From: Branchipolynoe longqiensis
Lineage: Eukaryota > Annelida > Polychaeta > Phyllodocida > Polynoidae
Direction of reading: 5' to 3'
Assembly: GCA_030323885.1 (NCBI GenBank)
Contig: CM059187.1
Coordinates: 124,822,525-124,886,524 of the forward strand
Length of the DNA: 64,000 bases
Shown piece after piece: positions 31,040 to 44,300 of this stretch. The notes beneath the pieces are model-generated. The model saw only the letters and a program-made list of their open reading frames with translations, did no database searches and was not told the DNA's origin. The translations under genes were made by a program, and so were the position numbers. Each line of letters starts with the position of its first letter. Position 1 is the first letter of the stretch.

Positions 31040-33355
31040 AATATAGTACACACACACTCACCTCCTCACTTATACACCTTCACACACTCACCTCCTCACT
31101 TATACACCTTCACACACCCACTCACCTCCTCACTTATACACATTCACACACACACTCACCTCCTCACATATATACCTTCACACACACACTCACCTCCTCA
31201 CATATATACCTTCACACCCACTCACCTCCTCACTTATACACCTTCACACACACACTCACCTCCTCACTTATACACCTTCACACACTCACCTCCTCACTTA
31301 TACACCTTCACACACCCACTCACCTCCTCACTTATACACATTCACACACACACTCACCTCCTCACATATATACCTTCACACACACACTCACCTCCTCACT
31401 TATACACCTTCACACACACACTCACCTCCTCACCTATACACCTTCACACACTCACCTCCTCACTTATACACCTTCACACACACACTCACCTCCTCACATA
31501 TATACCTTCACACACACTCACCTCCTCACATATATACCTTCACACACACTCACCTCCTCACCTATACACCTTCACATACACACTCACCTCCTCACTTATA
31601 CACCTTCACACACTCACCTCCTCACTTATAGACCTTCACACACTCACCTCCTCACATATATACCTTCACACACACACTCACCTCCTCACTTATATACCTT
31701 CACACACACACTCACCTTCTCACTTATACACCTTCACACACACTCACCTCCTCACTTATACACCTTCACACACATTCATCTCCTTACTTATGCACCTTCA
31801 CACACTCACTCACCTCCTCACTTATATACCTTCACACACTCACCTCCTCACATATATACCTTCACACACACACTCACCTCCTACTTATATACCTCAAAAC
31901 ACACTCATTTCCACTTATACACCTTACACACTCACCTCCTCACTTATACACCTTCACACACTCACCTCCTCACTCATACACCTTCACACACACACTCACC
32001 TCCTCACTTATACACCTTCATACACACACACTCACCTCCTCACTTATACAGATTCACACACTCACCTCCTCACTTATACAGCTTCACACACACACTCACC
32101 TCCTCACTTATAGTTACACACCTTCACACACACTCACCTCCTCACTTATACACCTTCACACACACACTCACCTCCTCCCTTATACACCTTCGCACACACA
32201 CTCACCTCCTCACTTATATACCTTCACACACATTCATCTCCTCACTTATACACCTTCAGACACACACACACTCACCTCCTCACTTATACATCTTCACACA
32301 CACACACTCACCTCCTCACTTATACACCTTCCCACACACACTCACCTCCTCACTTATACACCTTCACACACACACTCACCTCCTCATTTATACACCTTCA
32401 CACACATTCACCTCCTCACTTATACACCTTCACACACACACTCACCTCCTCACTTATACACCTTCACACACACACTCACCTCCTCACATATACACCTTCC
32501 CACACACACTCACCTCCTCACTTATACACCTTCACACACTCACCTCCTCACTTATACACCTTCACACACACACTCACCTCCTCACTTATACACCTTCACA
32601 CACACACACCTCCTCACATATACACCTTCCCACACACACTCATCTCCTCACTTATACACCTTCACACACACACTCACCTCCTCACTTATACACCTTCCCG
32701 CACACACTCACCTCCTCATTCATACACCTTCACACACACACTCACCTCCTCATTTATAAGTTATACACCTTCACACACACACTCACCTCCTCACTTATAC
32801 ACCTTCACACACACACTCACCTCCTCACTTATACACCTTCACACACACTCACTGTCCTCCTCACGTATGCACCTTCACACACACACACTCACCTCCTCAC
32901 TTATACACCTTCACACACACACTCATCTCCTTCCTTATGCTCCTTCACACACGCCGGCGCGGTGGCTTAATCGGTAGAGCGCGGGCCTCCTGTGCGGAAG
33001 GTCAGGAGTTTGGTTCCCAGTCGAGTCAAACCAATGACTTTAAAATTGATACTTGTCGCTTCCTAGCGAGGCACTCAGCATTAATAGGATATGGCAAGGA
33101 CTGGTTAGCTCAGTGTCAGGATAATGTACCCGAGTGGGATATTGGGTCATGGTGCCAGCGGCCTGATTTCCCAGTGGGGCAGCACTATAATTAAGTCGCC
33201 ATGAGTGCACACTGTCACAAATCGGTACTCATGTTGATATGATCTTAGATGTTGTTAGGACGTAAAACAACAACAAACAAACAAACACGCATACTGACCT
33301 CCTCACTTATAACAACCTTCACTCACCTCACATATGCACCTTCACATACATACAC
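31040..33355. repeat. ~34-bp minisatellite, more than 50 units, interrupted by a SINE
   Basis: Tandem units of the form CACACTCACCTCCTCACTTA + TACACCTTCACA with a variable CA count (unit length about 28-38 bp) and recurrent variants (CATATATACC, TTCCCACACA). The array runs to about 32,950, is split by a SINE-A (32,953-33,286) and leaves a short degraded remainder to about 33,355. The 718-codon open frame across it is an artefact: no frame of the unit contains a stop. Confidence 0.95.
32953..33286 (+). mobile_element. SINE-A copy inserted in the minisatellite
   Basis: The head GCCGGCGCGGTGGCTTAATC (box A) with GGAGTTTGGTTCCCAG (box B), full body, and tail ATATGATCTTAGATGTTGTT followed by ACAACAACAAACAAAC. 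Minisatellite sequence lies on both sides. Confidence 0.9.
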
Positions 33356-34695
33356 ACATACATACACACACACACATTCGCACCCTCACCCTGCCTCTAC
33401 CTGAATGTGAATCGTGGACGCCGGCGCAAACAACGTCAATTTGTTCACGCTTGTACCGACCGGAAGTACCTAGCGAGGTGGGGTACTGGAAGTGTGGCAG
33501 TGTGAACTGGTGACGCGACGCGTCAAGTATGTTTGACCAGCGACAAGCTTCCAGCACCGGCCACCGACATGGCCGGGCAGGCGGGTGCTTTGTTTTTGCG
33601 TTATTGAGTTCTCCTCAAACATCACTACTACTACAATGTGTTAAGATGGCGCCGCGCGAAGAGTAAACAGGGCACTGGTCGCCGCTGGGTCCTGGTGGGT
33701 GTAGTAGACCTATGCAAGGTTACCAACCCTTACGGTTTCACCATAAGGTATACGATAGTTTGTCCCATCATCACCTTATGCCGATCTTCCGGTTTTCCAT
33801 TTTCCAATGTTGGCAACCCTACAATTAAATTAATATAGTAATATTATATCAATCTTACGGATTATTTGTCAAAAGATTTTGGGAGGGAGGACCCCCCATA
33901 TCCCCCCCCCCCCCACCCCAATATAACATCCCTTAAGATCTTGCGGTTTTTCATTTTCCGATGTTGGCGACCCTGGTGTGTGGGATGGGAGGAGGGCCAG
34001 GAGGGGGGGGGGGTTCCTTAGTGCCGCTGAACCAGTGAGACTGCGCCTACCCCACTTCCTGTGTAGGTGTAGGTGGGGGGGGGGGGTGATAAGGGGCGGA
34101 TGGGGGCAGAAGGCAATGGTTGGGGCAGTGTGTGTGTTAAAATTCTGAGCAGAATGAAAATGGCTTTGCGATACTTCTTCATTAGTCTGGTGTCACTGTT
34201 ACTTAGACGCTTCACTTCGCCAGGTTTGATAGTGGCGTAACGTACGGGACCATTGCATGCTCCTGAGGCACGTGCCTCACCCTGCCGTAGCATGGACTAA
34301 GTACTTAGAGAGACCCGTATAATGACCCTTTTTCTTCTTCAGTAGATACATAAGGATATGTCAAGACTTTCTCTTCCTCTCTCAGAGATGAAAGACCTCC
34401 GCGGTTTCGCGGATTTCCGGGATTTATTATATTCACCAATTAATGCTAAACAAAATTCCAAAAGAATATATGTATATATGACAACAGTTGGGTGGTTCGA
34501 ATCCCGTTCTTATATGATATTAGATGTAGTTAGAACATAAAACATAAGCAAGAAAGTGTTAGATATGGGCGATAATGCAAGCACAACAAGGCTAGTTGAA
34601 ACCTGACTTCCGGTATTTTTCCGTGATTCCCTGACAATGCTAAACCTATGCGAGAATATCCGCATTTCCGCATTTTTTCCCGGAGACCACTTTCA
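33356..34695. other. anonymous DNA with a short direct repeat
   Basis: No gene recognised. A ~38-bp word (GATCTTCCGGTTTTCCATTT, then CCAATGTTGGCAACCCT) at 33,783 recurs near 33,938. C and G runs occur at 33,902-33,916, 34,004-34,013 and 34,075-34,086. A degraded SINE tail may lie near 34,511-34,545. Confidence 0.45.
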
Positions 34696-34699
34696 TCCC

Positions 34700-35037
34700 T
34701 GCTCTCTCGGTCTGTCTCTCTGTCTCTCTCTGGCTCCCTCTCTCTCCCTCTCTCCCGCTCCCTCTACCCTCTCACTCTCTCTCCCTCTCTCTCCCTCTCT
34801 CTCCCTCTCTCCCGCTCTCCCTCTCTCCCTCTCTCTCCCTCTCTCCCTCTCTCCCTCTCCATCTCTCCCCCTCTCCTTCTCTCCCTCGCTCTCCCGTCCT
34901 GATATGACCATGTATTTTGCCAGGATGTCAAACTTCAACGACCAACCAACCAACCTCTCGCTCTGTGTGTGTCTCTCTCTGTCTCTCTTTCTCTCTCTCT
35001 GTCTCTCTCTCTTTCTGTTTGTCTCTCTGTCCGCCTG
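34700..35037. repeat. CT microsatellites flanking a SINE-A tail
   Basis: CTCTCCCT arrays (34,700-34,895), then a forward SINE-A tail (34,896-34,952, TGATATGACCATGTATTTTG), then TCTCTGTCTCT arrays. Confidence 0.85.
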
Positions 35038-35139
35038 CTTCTATCTAGCTCCGTTATGAAATTATGGAAATATAAACAAGGACACGATACCTTTCAGGCT
35101 TTCTCTCTCTCTCGTCCTCTATCCCCCTCTATCCATTTT

Positions 35140-35735
35140 CCTCTCTCTCACTCACTCACTCACTCACTCACTCACTCACTCACTCACTCACTCACTCACT
35201 CACTCACTAACTCACTCATCAACCCACTCACTCACTCACCCACCCACTCACTCACCCACCCACTCACTCACTCACTCACTCACTAACTAACTCACTCACT
35301 AACTCACTCATCAACCCACTCACCCACTCACTCACCCACCCACTCACTCACTCACTCACTAACTCACTAACTCACTCATCAACCCACTCACCCACTCACT
35401 CACTCACCCACCCACTCACTCACTCACCCACCCACTCACTCACTCACTCACTAACTAACTCACTCACTAACTCACTCATCAACCCACTCACCCACTCACT
35501 CACTCACCCACTCACTCACTCACTCACTCACTCACTAACTCACTCACTCACTAACTAACTCACTCATCAACCCACTCACTCACTCACCCACATATTCACT
35601 CACTCACCCAGCCACTCATTCACCCACTCACCCACCCATTCACCCAGCTCCTCACTCACCCACCCACTCACCCACTCACTCACTCACCCCTTTACTCACT
35701 CACCCACTCACTCACTCACACACTCACACATACTG
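35140..35735. repeat. (ACTC)n array with higher-order repeats
   Basis: About 600 bp of ACTC units with regularly placed AACTAACTC, ATCAACCC and ACCCACCC variants, so a longer block of about 100-120 bp repeats several times. Confidence 0.93.
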
Positions 35736-36188
35736 TCGTGTTTCTCTCTGGTAACACCCCCCCCCCCTCCGCCCCCATCTTTGTGCATCAACACCTGCGT
35801 AGCGACTTGGCGTGCTTTGCATCGTAAGTCACCAGTGTATGATTGTGGTGCAACAACCAATAGGAAGACACATGACACAGCAGTGCCCACGTGACCACCA
35901 CCCCCTACCCCACTTACAGCCCGCCGTGAGCCCGGACAGCGGGCCCGGGCGCCGGGCGAGCACATGCCCGCCCAACACTCCGACGGAGGCGGGCTTATCG
36001 GCGATGGAGGCCCGCCCTGGGACGATCTCGCGTGTCGGGGATATTGACAGAAGTTACAGACTCCTGTAAACATCAGGACGCAAGGGAGCTGTAATGCATC
36101 ATATCCATGAATGGCGGTTGTAGATTCAACTCTCAACGGAGATGGTAGTCTTCGAAAGAAGTGACATGTGGGCTTCCTTGCCGCCTTG

Positions 36189-36222
<34 letters not shown>

Positions 36223-36224
36223 AA
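35736..36224. other. GC-rich anonymous DNA, (CA)n at the end
   Basis: An open stretch after a possible 3' splice site (CCCCACTTACAG, near 35,922) encodes about 49 codons without recognisable similarity. (CA)n lies at about 36,189-36,216. Gene content unproven. Confidence 0.35.
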
Positions 36225-36515
36225 AAGGTCCCAACCGAGGACTATGAACGGACACCCCCCAACTGAGGACTATTTAAATATAGTTATTAGGAGCATCTAA
36301 ATGCAAGATTCATATTTATTTAACTTCATTCCTTAATATTTCTTGTTGAAAATACCAATTATCCCATTATTTCCAAATAGAACTTTTACTATCCAACTGA
36401 GGACAAGGTGTGTGTGTGTGTGTTGAAAGACTATCGACAACTGTGGACTTTAACACACAGGTAAACATTCAACCAACTGAGGACTTAGACTAGATACTAT
36501 TCAACTGAGGACATT
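36225..36515. repeat. CAACTGAGGAC interspersed-word region, copy 1
   Basis: The word CAACTGAGGAC or close variants (CAACCGAGGAC, CAACTGTGGAC) appear about six times at irregular spacing. The same word recurs at 45,150-45,470. Confidence 0.7.
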
Positions 36516-38357
36516 TCAGACATATACAGTAAAAACCTGCCAATACAATAGGAAGTAAGTAGAATTGTGGGTTTCAAACGGGGAACTGGTTGATTTTGAA
36601 GTACAAAAACGGGGAGCGCGTTATACCAGCGGTGCGCATTATATCCAAGGTGTTACAGTAAATCAACTGATCATCCTACAGGGCCTTATACATCAACAGT
36701 TTATAGATAATTATACAGTTTGGGCTTCTTTCTTTCAGATCTTTTATTTTCATAAGACATATTGAATCATCTATTCTTTTTTTTTTTGCATGAAAACATT
36801 AATGAAGAACTTTTTTTAGAAGTAAATAAATATGTCTATGCATACTTCTGGTCTAATTTTGTGATTAATTCTCTTTATCCTAAATGGGAATATATACATT
36901 TAATTGTTTATAATCCTACTCATTACTGTCTGCTAACTTAAAGGAACTCATTCATATTTGTGTAGTAAATAATGCATATATCGGTATTAATAATCGCATA
37001 CTACAAAGGGGGATTTTATTTGGCACAATTCTTCTGAAGAAAGACAAACAAGGCTTTGTGATATCTATGAAAACTTTATTACCATTGACAGAGTTCAGTA
37101 GAGTATCATCTTCAAACTTCTTAATGGTAATGAAACAAAAGTGAGAAGAGTTCTCACAAACAGTGAGATTATTTTGCCGGTAGCTTGTTTATATCATTAC
37201 AAAGGAGATAGCTCTGTGAATATCTAGCTCCATAATTTTTTATTATCTATTTTCTATAGACAGGATCACGGTTCCGACTGCGCATGCGCTGAAAACGGTG
37301 TTGGCAGCAAAGCAAATGCGAATGGCCATTGATTTTGTCGATACGCATAGGGAAAAACATTTATTTTATTCAAAATGAATAGAAATACATAACAATTTGC
37401 CATAAACATGTATGCACCCATGCATTATATTGATCTGATGAATATCGCTAAGACAAAACTAGCCATAGTTAAACATTTAGAGCTAAGAAACATACAATTC
37501 CACACAAAACAATCAGTGATATCCACATCACCATTATAAATTTTTGTTCTAAATATTAAAATGTCAAATGTTTCAACATACACTTGTTTCAGAGAAATAT
37601 ATAACCAATATCTGATTAACCCTACTAATTTTATAGTTCTACATATGTCATTAACCATAGGATATAAATAAAAACATTAATAAAATAAGTAAAACTGACT
37701 CTGGCTATGGCTCTAACACTAGTCTGAGTGCCCAGATTGATGTAAATGAAATGCTAGATAAAAGATTAATATCTTAATTTATTATATATATTTTTTTAGT
37801 TGGTATTCTTTGTTTCAAAAAAGAGCTGAGATGAGCTGAAACTAGCACATTTCATAGCTGCGCCCAGTGTATTAGCATGTGCCATGTGCTTCTCGCAGGT
37901 TTGTTTTGCTCTGATGCATCCCACAATGCAACGCGACGCTGGAACGGTGATGTAGTCTATAGATACAGTATATATTCTGCCCATAGCGATTATGCTCCTG
38001 TGAGGGTGATTGTTTTCATCGCTGGACAGTCACGAGGCTGGTTTGATATATGTCCTCGGTATTGGGTATTTGTACCTTTTATTACCAGGATATGAACGAG
38101 TATTTAAAAAATGTTGTTAGTACTTTCAAGGTTGTTTTTTCCCCCTGGTAAATAAGTTTTATACTACATTAGTTTTCTTAGCCTAATATGTACATCACTT
38201 TGTTTGATATATAGGCTCATGAGAGAGGACGTATATCCCACATTGTGGTTTGTGGTCCTCCTTCCAGCTGAGACCTTTCCTCAGTTGCTGAACCTGAAAT
38301 GAACGGAAAACCATCCCATCTCTCCCCAATAAGAAAACATGTTTTGTTTGTTTGTTT
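36516..38357. other. anonymous AT-rich DNA
   Basis: A weak mariner-like end pair (TACAGTAAAAACCTGCC near 36,528 and AAGGTGTTACAGTA near 36,648) is visible. No gene recognised. Confidence 0.4.
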
Positions 38358-38672
38358 GTTTTATGTCCTGGCAACATCTAAGGTCATATCAGGACGGGTA
38401 CCGACTTGTGACAGTGCGCACTCATGGTGACTTTATAGTGCTGCCCCACTGGAAGACCAGGCCACCAGCACTATAACCTGATATCCCACTCAGTCACATT
38501 ATCCTGACACTTGAGCCAACCAGTCCTTGCCCTATTCTAATAATGCCGAGCGCCAGGCTAGGAAGCGACAAGTATAAATCTTTAAGTCATCAGTTTGACT
38601 CGACCAGGGTTTGAACCCACGATCTACCAACATGGGAGACGGACGCTCTAACTCATTCAGCCATCCCGTCAG
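38358..38672 (-). mobile_element. SINE-A, near full length
   Basis: A reverse-oriented tail (TATGTCCTGGCAACATCTAA), full body, and head (GGGTTTGAACCCACGATC, then AACTCATTCAGCCATCCCGT) at the right. Confidence 0.9.
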
Positions 38673-38924
38673 GTCAATATCAAAAGAAATCCCACTAAAA
38701 TACTTGCAGCATATCCTTATGGTGTTCTCGAAAATGCCACTAATGGTCTTGCAACATGATGGCCACAAGGTATCACCTGAATGCCACACTATATATCACA
38801 TTAATGTGTTCAAAGTTACCGTGAATAAAATGTTAATCGAGGTCACCCAGTAAAATAATACTGCATCAGATCATTATTGAAGTGTATTACCACTTATGTG
38901 TCACTATCAACTTAAATTAGGGCA

Positions 38925-39185
38925 TCTACCAAGCACTTTTATGAAATACTGAAACATACTTAAGGATGTTCAGTGTTTGAAAAGCTTCTGAAGCCCTGTA
39001 GCTATGTTTTTGTTTTGATTTTGCTATACACCTCTTTACCATTCCTTCATGACCTTCATTTCAAAAGAGGCTCAGCAGCAATATCTTTTACTATTGCATG
39101 TTGCATTGCTACTGCATTGATGGCAATATTCCTTTGCAGATAATTAAGTACTGCCTTGCTTGTATGTTTGTTCCACACCATAACC
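38925..39185 (-). pseudogene. decayed duplicate of the terminal exon of the zinc-finger/recombinase gene
   Basis: It aligns base by base with the true last exon and its 3' flank (39,870-40,139). Shared landmarks on the minus strand are GTGTGGAAC, GCAGTACTTAA, ATTGCTGCTGAGCCT and AAAATCAAAACAAAAACATA. In the frame of the real exon it carries at least two stops shortly after the GCTGCTGAGCC segment, and the match to the start of the exon is poor. A local tandem duplication that then decayed is the simplest reading. Confidence 0.75.
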
Positions 39186-39912
39186 TGTGAGATCATAGAC
39201 TAGTCACTCCTACCCTGGTGACTTGTTAGCAGTTCACACAGACTGATCTGACTGCAAAATATAAATGTGAGCATTATACAGGGCCTCACACTTATGTAGT
39301 CAGCTAAAGATCAGGCCCCTGCCCCCAATAGAATTCTTATAAAATACTTGCCAGCAGAGGCTCATGGTATCCTAAAGCTGCTGCTCCACCGTGTCAACAA
39401 CTCGTCATTAGTGAAAGTTTGGTAGAGAAACTCTGAAGATGAGTCTCCATGGTCAGTGATGAGACTCCATGGCCCATGAATTGGGCATGCATTTAATATT
39501 ACAGAGTACTGACAATTCATTAGGGCAAACCCAATTATCAGCTGTAAAAATGGGATGATCCCGAGAACAATGGATATTATCTATTGCGACAAACAGTTCT
39601 ACACTCAACAGTAGTAGTGCTTATCCTTCAATCAATTTCTGTTCAAAATATAATAAATTACCGGGCTATGTACAAAGGAATGAGGGATTTCTTAATGATT
39701 TAATCAATTTAAAAAACCCACTAACTAACACACTAACTTTTGTTACCATGATTACAATTTTGCAAAGGTCTACCAGTGAGGTCACACTGTATCAGATCTC
39801 ACTAGAAATAGAGAACATCTAGAATAAACTGTATTGCTCCTCATGATTCCATAACAACTTTTACTCTGGCAAGCACTTATTTGAAATAGTGAAATATTAT
39901 ACTTAGTGATTT
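39186..39912. other. 3' flank between duplicate and real terminal exon
   Basis: No repeat family or exon recognised. Includes the 3' flank of the minus-strand gene. Confidence 0.4.
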
Positions 39913-40139
39913 TCATTGTTTGAAAACTGCCTGGAGTGCTTCAGATTTTCTTTTTCTTTGGATTTTGTTGTACACAAAGTCTTTAACATTCCGCCATGTC
40001 CTCAACTTCAAAGCAGGCTCTGCAGCAATCACCTTCTCTATCTCATATTGCCTTGGTACTGCCTTCAGGTCAACATTCTTTTGTAAATGTTTAAGTACTG
40101 CATCACTTTCATCTTCATTCCACATCTTGCGCTTGGTCC
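39913..40139 (-). CDS. zinc-finger/recombinase gene, terminal exon (SANT-like)
   Basis: The acceptor CATTTTCAG precedes GGACCAAGCGC. The exon continues the frame from the previous one (phase 1) to a TGA at 39,913. It encodes the Myb/SANT-like segment, with MWNEDESDAVLKHLQKNV and RTWRNVKDFVYNKIQRKRK, probably a DNA- or protein-binding module. Confidence 0.85.
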
Positions 40140-41269
40140 CTGAAAATGTTAATGAAAGAATGTATGAGTGTTTTGAAATATGCACCATTCACATACTTGC
40201 ACTACAGTACTAGCTAACTTAAATCCCAACTGGCAGGGTTGTGTTTGCATGTGCCATTGTAATGTTGTTCAAGAACTACAGGACAGTTACTGTTGGGCTG
40301 TTGAAGTAATTAGTAGCTATCCAAAGATGTTTTGTGTTAGGAAGTGATTGATTGAATGGATTTTGTATACCTATCTGTGAATGTACTTGTGTATATTGTG
40401 CATTATACTTGGGGTAAAGCTCTGGACATCTTTTCCAGCTGCTGAAGTTAGGTTCCATATTATACATAGGTTCATATTATGTGCTCTAATTAATGGTAGC
40501 ATCTAGGTAATTTAAGATCCATTTTATTTCAAACTGACCAGTACCAAATAATTCATGGAGGTATTACCATGATCAATTTGTAGCATTGTTTTCAAATTTG
40601 ACACCCACACTGCTTTTAGCCGGACAATTTAAAAATGTTACTATGGATTTTATGAACAGTTCACCGCACTAACTACTGGAATGCTATGACAGTGACTAGC
40701 ATCTAATAATCCTCCCCTCCTGGTCTGCTACTATTTTTACCCAGGTTAGAACACTGCAACTAGCCTCAAATACTACTCAAGTTCTATAAACAAAATTTAA
40801 AAAAGGTATGGTATGGGGTGCTACTCGATATACTAGGTGGTTCGTAACAGCAATGATCCCAATGGTAGATGATTACTTAGCGTGAATGGTTAGGTGATCA
40901 TTAATTTAATTTTCAATCCCCTATCACATAAGCAATGGTATAAGTCTACTGCGACAGCTATTATGTTAGTAAATCTCGGGGGCTAAGATGAGTATTTAAC
41001 AAAGTTGACTACTTTCTTAATGTTAGATACTTTGTTTGGCACTGCAAATATGCATATCAATTGATCCTCTTTCTTGATTGGGAGTATTTATTGAAAAATA
41101 AGTATTTCTGTTAAGATTCCTGTTCACCTCATCTCATCCGAGAAGTCCACCCTTATAATATGCAGATATGGCTAACTGAGGTTGAGTGAAGAACTGCACT
41201 GATAGGATTGATTTTGAACATATTGGGATTTATCTGTCCTAGTGTATGTATATGTGTGTGTGTGTGTGT

Positions 41270-41301
<32 letters not shown>

Positions 41302-44300
41302 TTATATATTTTATGATCTTGTCCCATATAACTAAATAAACAAATTGAAACAAAAAAGGCTGACCTCTTTTTAACACCACCCTCGATCTCATGCTATCAT
41401 CTTCAAGGTCCCAATGTTGGCATTATAGCAAGGGTGCACTGTATTCTGTATAATTTAGAGTAAATTTACAATATAGATGAAGGTTGGTACCTCTTGATAA
41501 AGTAGCTTTAGCTTCCTGCTCAGATTCTTTCTCCTCTTCGTCAGAATCTAGTTTCCCTGTTGCGTACTCCTCAACTTCTGAAAATAAAATAAGCTGCGAT
41601 CATTAGTTTGATAAGAGATCAAGAGAGATCCTGTAGACATAATTTAATTAAAGTTATGGTATTACTGAGGACAACACTTGATGTAGCCAACAAATATGTT
41701 ATAAGAAAGAAGCATAGATCAGTGCATGAGCTGGTTCAGATTATGTTGTGGTTCATGGAGTGGTCTGCTTGCAAACAGATTTCACATTTGAGTGATTTCA
41801 AAGAAATTTCACCTTCCAACCAGGTTGTTAGTTAATTCTGCCATTACTTTAAGGGTCAGGGCTTTAATATTTACATCAGCCAGGACTGGCCAGATATTAG
41901 GAAATTGCTATTGGATTCATAATTAATTTTAATGCTCAGTGTTGAAACGAAATCCACCAATAATACTTTGTGAAATGAAAATTTACATACCTTCATCGCT
42001 GTCTATCTGGATATCATCTAAGGTTTTTCCAAACTGTTGACAGAGAGTGCCCTTTTCGATTGTTAGTAGTATCTTCGATATCTTTGCCATCTGTAGGGTG
42101 TCTTCAGGAAGGCGATAGTACTCACGATGTACTCTGATATCGTGTCCCATGAACTTTGCCAAGATATCTAACTCGTGATCTCGGAGATTGAGAACCTGGG
42201 AAAAGGTGGCCAACTGTTTCCGCAAGCGTGTGGAGCGCAAGTTTTCTGGATGTTTTGCACCACAAAATTCACTTGCCTCTCTCAAGCAGTCTGACCCTCT
42301 AATGTGTCCTGTAGATTGATATCTGCAAGGGAAGGCAAACTTGTTGTTTGGTGACACACCTGCAAGTGCTCGATTTTCAATAAGCAGATCAATCTGATCT
42401 TGCATTTGGTTTGTAAAGAGGACAGGCACTACTTTCCCCTTTTTCCCAATGATTTCTACCCTTGCTAGGCTTTTAGAAAGTTCCCGTTCTATTGGAGAGA
42501 GGGCTTTCATTATATCGGCGTCTCCAGTTCCTCGATGTTTAGCCTGATATTCATCGAGTGTCAGTTTTGAGGCCTCCCCCTGACGCCTCCGATTGAATAA
42601 TATGAGCTGAGTTAAAGTTGTTTTATTCAGCAATTGCCATGCCATAGCCATAGCAGATTCAGCACCCTTAGCTTTGATTAGTTTGCTATTTGTTTGTGCT
42701 GTGTCACTTAGGAACACGCTTAGCTTTCTCACATCATCAGCAAGGGGCAGAATCTTCACACTATTTCTCTTTGCATCATCCAGGGTCCGATGAGCATGAA
42801 TGTTTATTTCTTCAGTCCATTTAAGCTCATAGATTTCACAGAATCCTTCTGCTCTTTTAATAAGTGCTTCATCACCAGTCATGAGGCCTCTTCCCTTCAC
42901 GATTTTGGCAACTTTGTGTAGGGAATGCCCTAGTTTTAGAGCAAGTGAGGGTGTGGTGTATAGGTGGGTTTGCTTGTCAAATCCTGATACTTCTCTGGTG
43001 GCTTGAAGGACAGCTTGAAAGTGGGCAGCATCAATGAACTTTTCCAATGGTGCATTGGGCATGTTTGTATTTGACCGTAAGCATAGCAAGAGACGTGAGA
43101 TTTCTCTTAGCTTTGCTCTTATATAGTTATGTTGTTCAGGATCATGACCAACTTTGAGAAACTCTTTCTTTGCTAGATCTAGTATAAGGGAATCTGTTTT
43201 TGCGACCATAGATACAGAATCTGACATCATGTTTGATAAAATGACATTCAGCTCCTGATCAATCCCATTTGGAGGTGGAAGTAGCAGCTTGCATGTTGCT
43301 GCTTGCCGGTTATTTTTCCCATCCCCTGTATTTAAGGGACATTTGTGTTTCCACAAATCAGTTCTCACAAAATAACCGTAGCATTTTTCACAGGGGCCAT
43401 AACTGTCTGGTTCACCAGATTGATCACCACGGGGCCTGTATACTACAACTAAATTACCACAGCCACTCCTGAGAACATTGCAGTTGTGCATGTGGTTTCC
43501 CATATTGCGTAACTTGCATAGTATTTGCTTCTTTTTCTTTTGATCTACCTCAGTCATATACTTAAGCACTTCATGCTCGTCTGAATGCTTAGCTTGAAGA
43601 TGCCTTGGTAATTTGCTCTGAGGAATTTGACAATAGTGGCAATAATACTTTTTGTCCCATTTCCGGTGTACTTCATTATTTGCGGATACAACAACAATCC
43701 CAGTTGCTTTGGAGTGATCCTCTGTGTTTCTGTTATCATTATTGAAATACTCTGGAGATTTCTTTGTTTGATGCTGGCTTGACGTTTCAGAAGGGTGCTT
43801 GGGATCAGGATCAGCATCACTCAGATCACTGCTAGTATTAGGCTCTGATAAGGGAGCCTGATAATCAGGATCGACATCACTATTATCTAAGTCTGTAGAG
43901 TCTGCATAGTCAAGATCATTGTCATTCAGTTCACTTCCAGTTGCATCGTGGTCATGTAGTTCACTTCCAGTTGCATCGTGGTCATTCAGATCAATTCCAG
44001 TTACATCATGGTCATTCAGTTCACCTCCGGTTGCATCATAGTCATTCAGTTCACGTCCAGTTGTCTCATGGTCATTCAGTTCATTTTCAGTTGCATTGTG
44101 GTCATTTAGTTCACTTCCAATTGCATCATGGTCATGTAGTTCATTTCCAGTTGCATCGTGGTCATTTAGTTCACTTCCAGTTACATCATGGTCATTCAGT
44201 TCACTTCCAATTGCATCGTGGTTGTGTAGTTCACTTCCAGTTGCATCAGAGTCATTCAGTTCATTTCCAGTTGCGTTGTGGTCATTTAGTTCACTTCCAG

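Noticed and set aside
30814..32970. 718-codon open frame rich in His/Thr/Ser/Leu
   Set aside because: It is read entirely through the ~34-bp minisatellite, whose unit has no stop in any frame. No domain, and composition follows the repeat.
31040..33000. Possible CRISPR-like array
   Set aside because: Units are directly tandem without unique spacers, and the context is eukaryotic.
35920..36070. Candidate exon after CCCCACTTACAG
   Set aside because: About 49 GC-rich codons with a plausible acceptor but no donor, no similarity and no neighbouring exon; left as anonymous.
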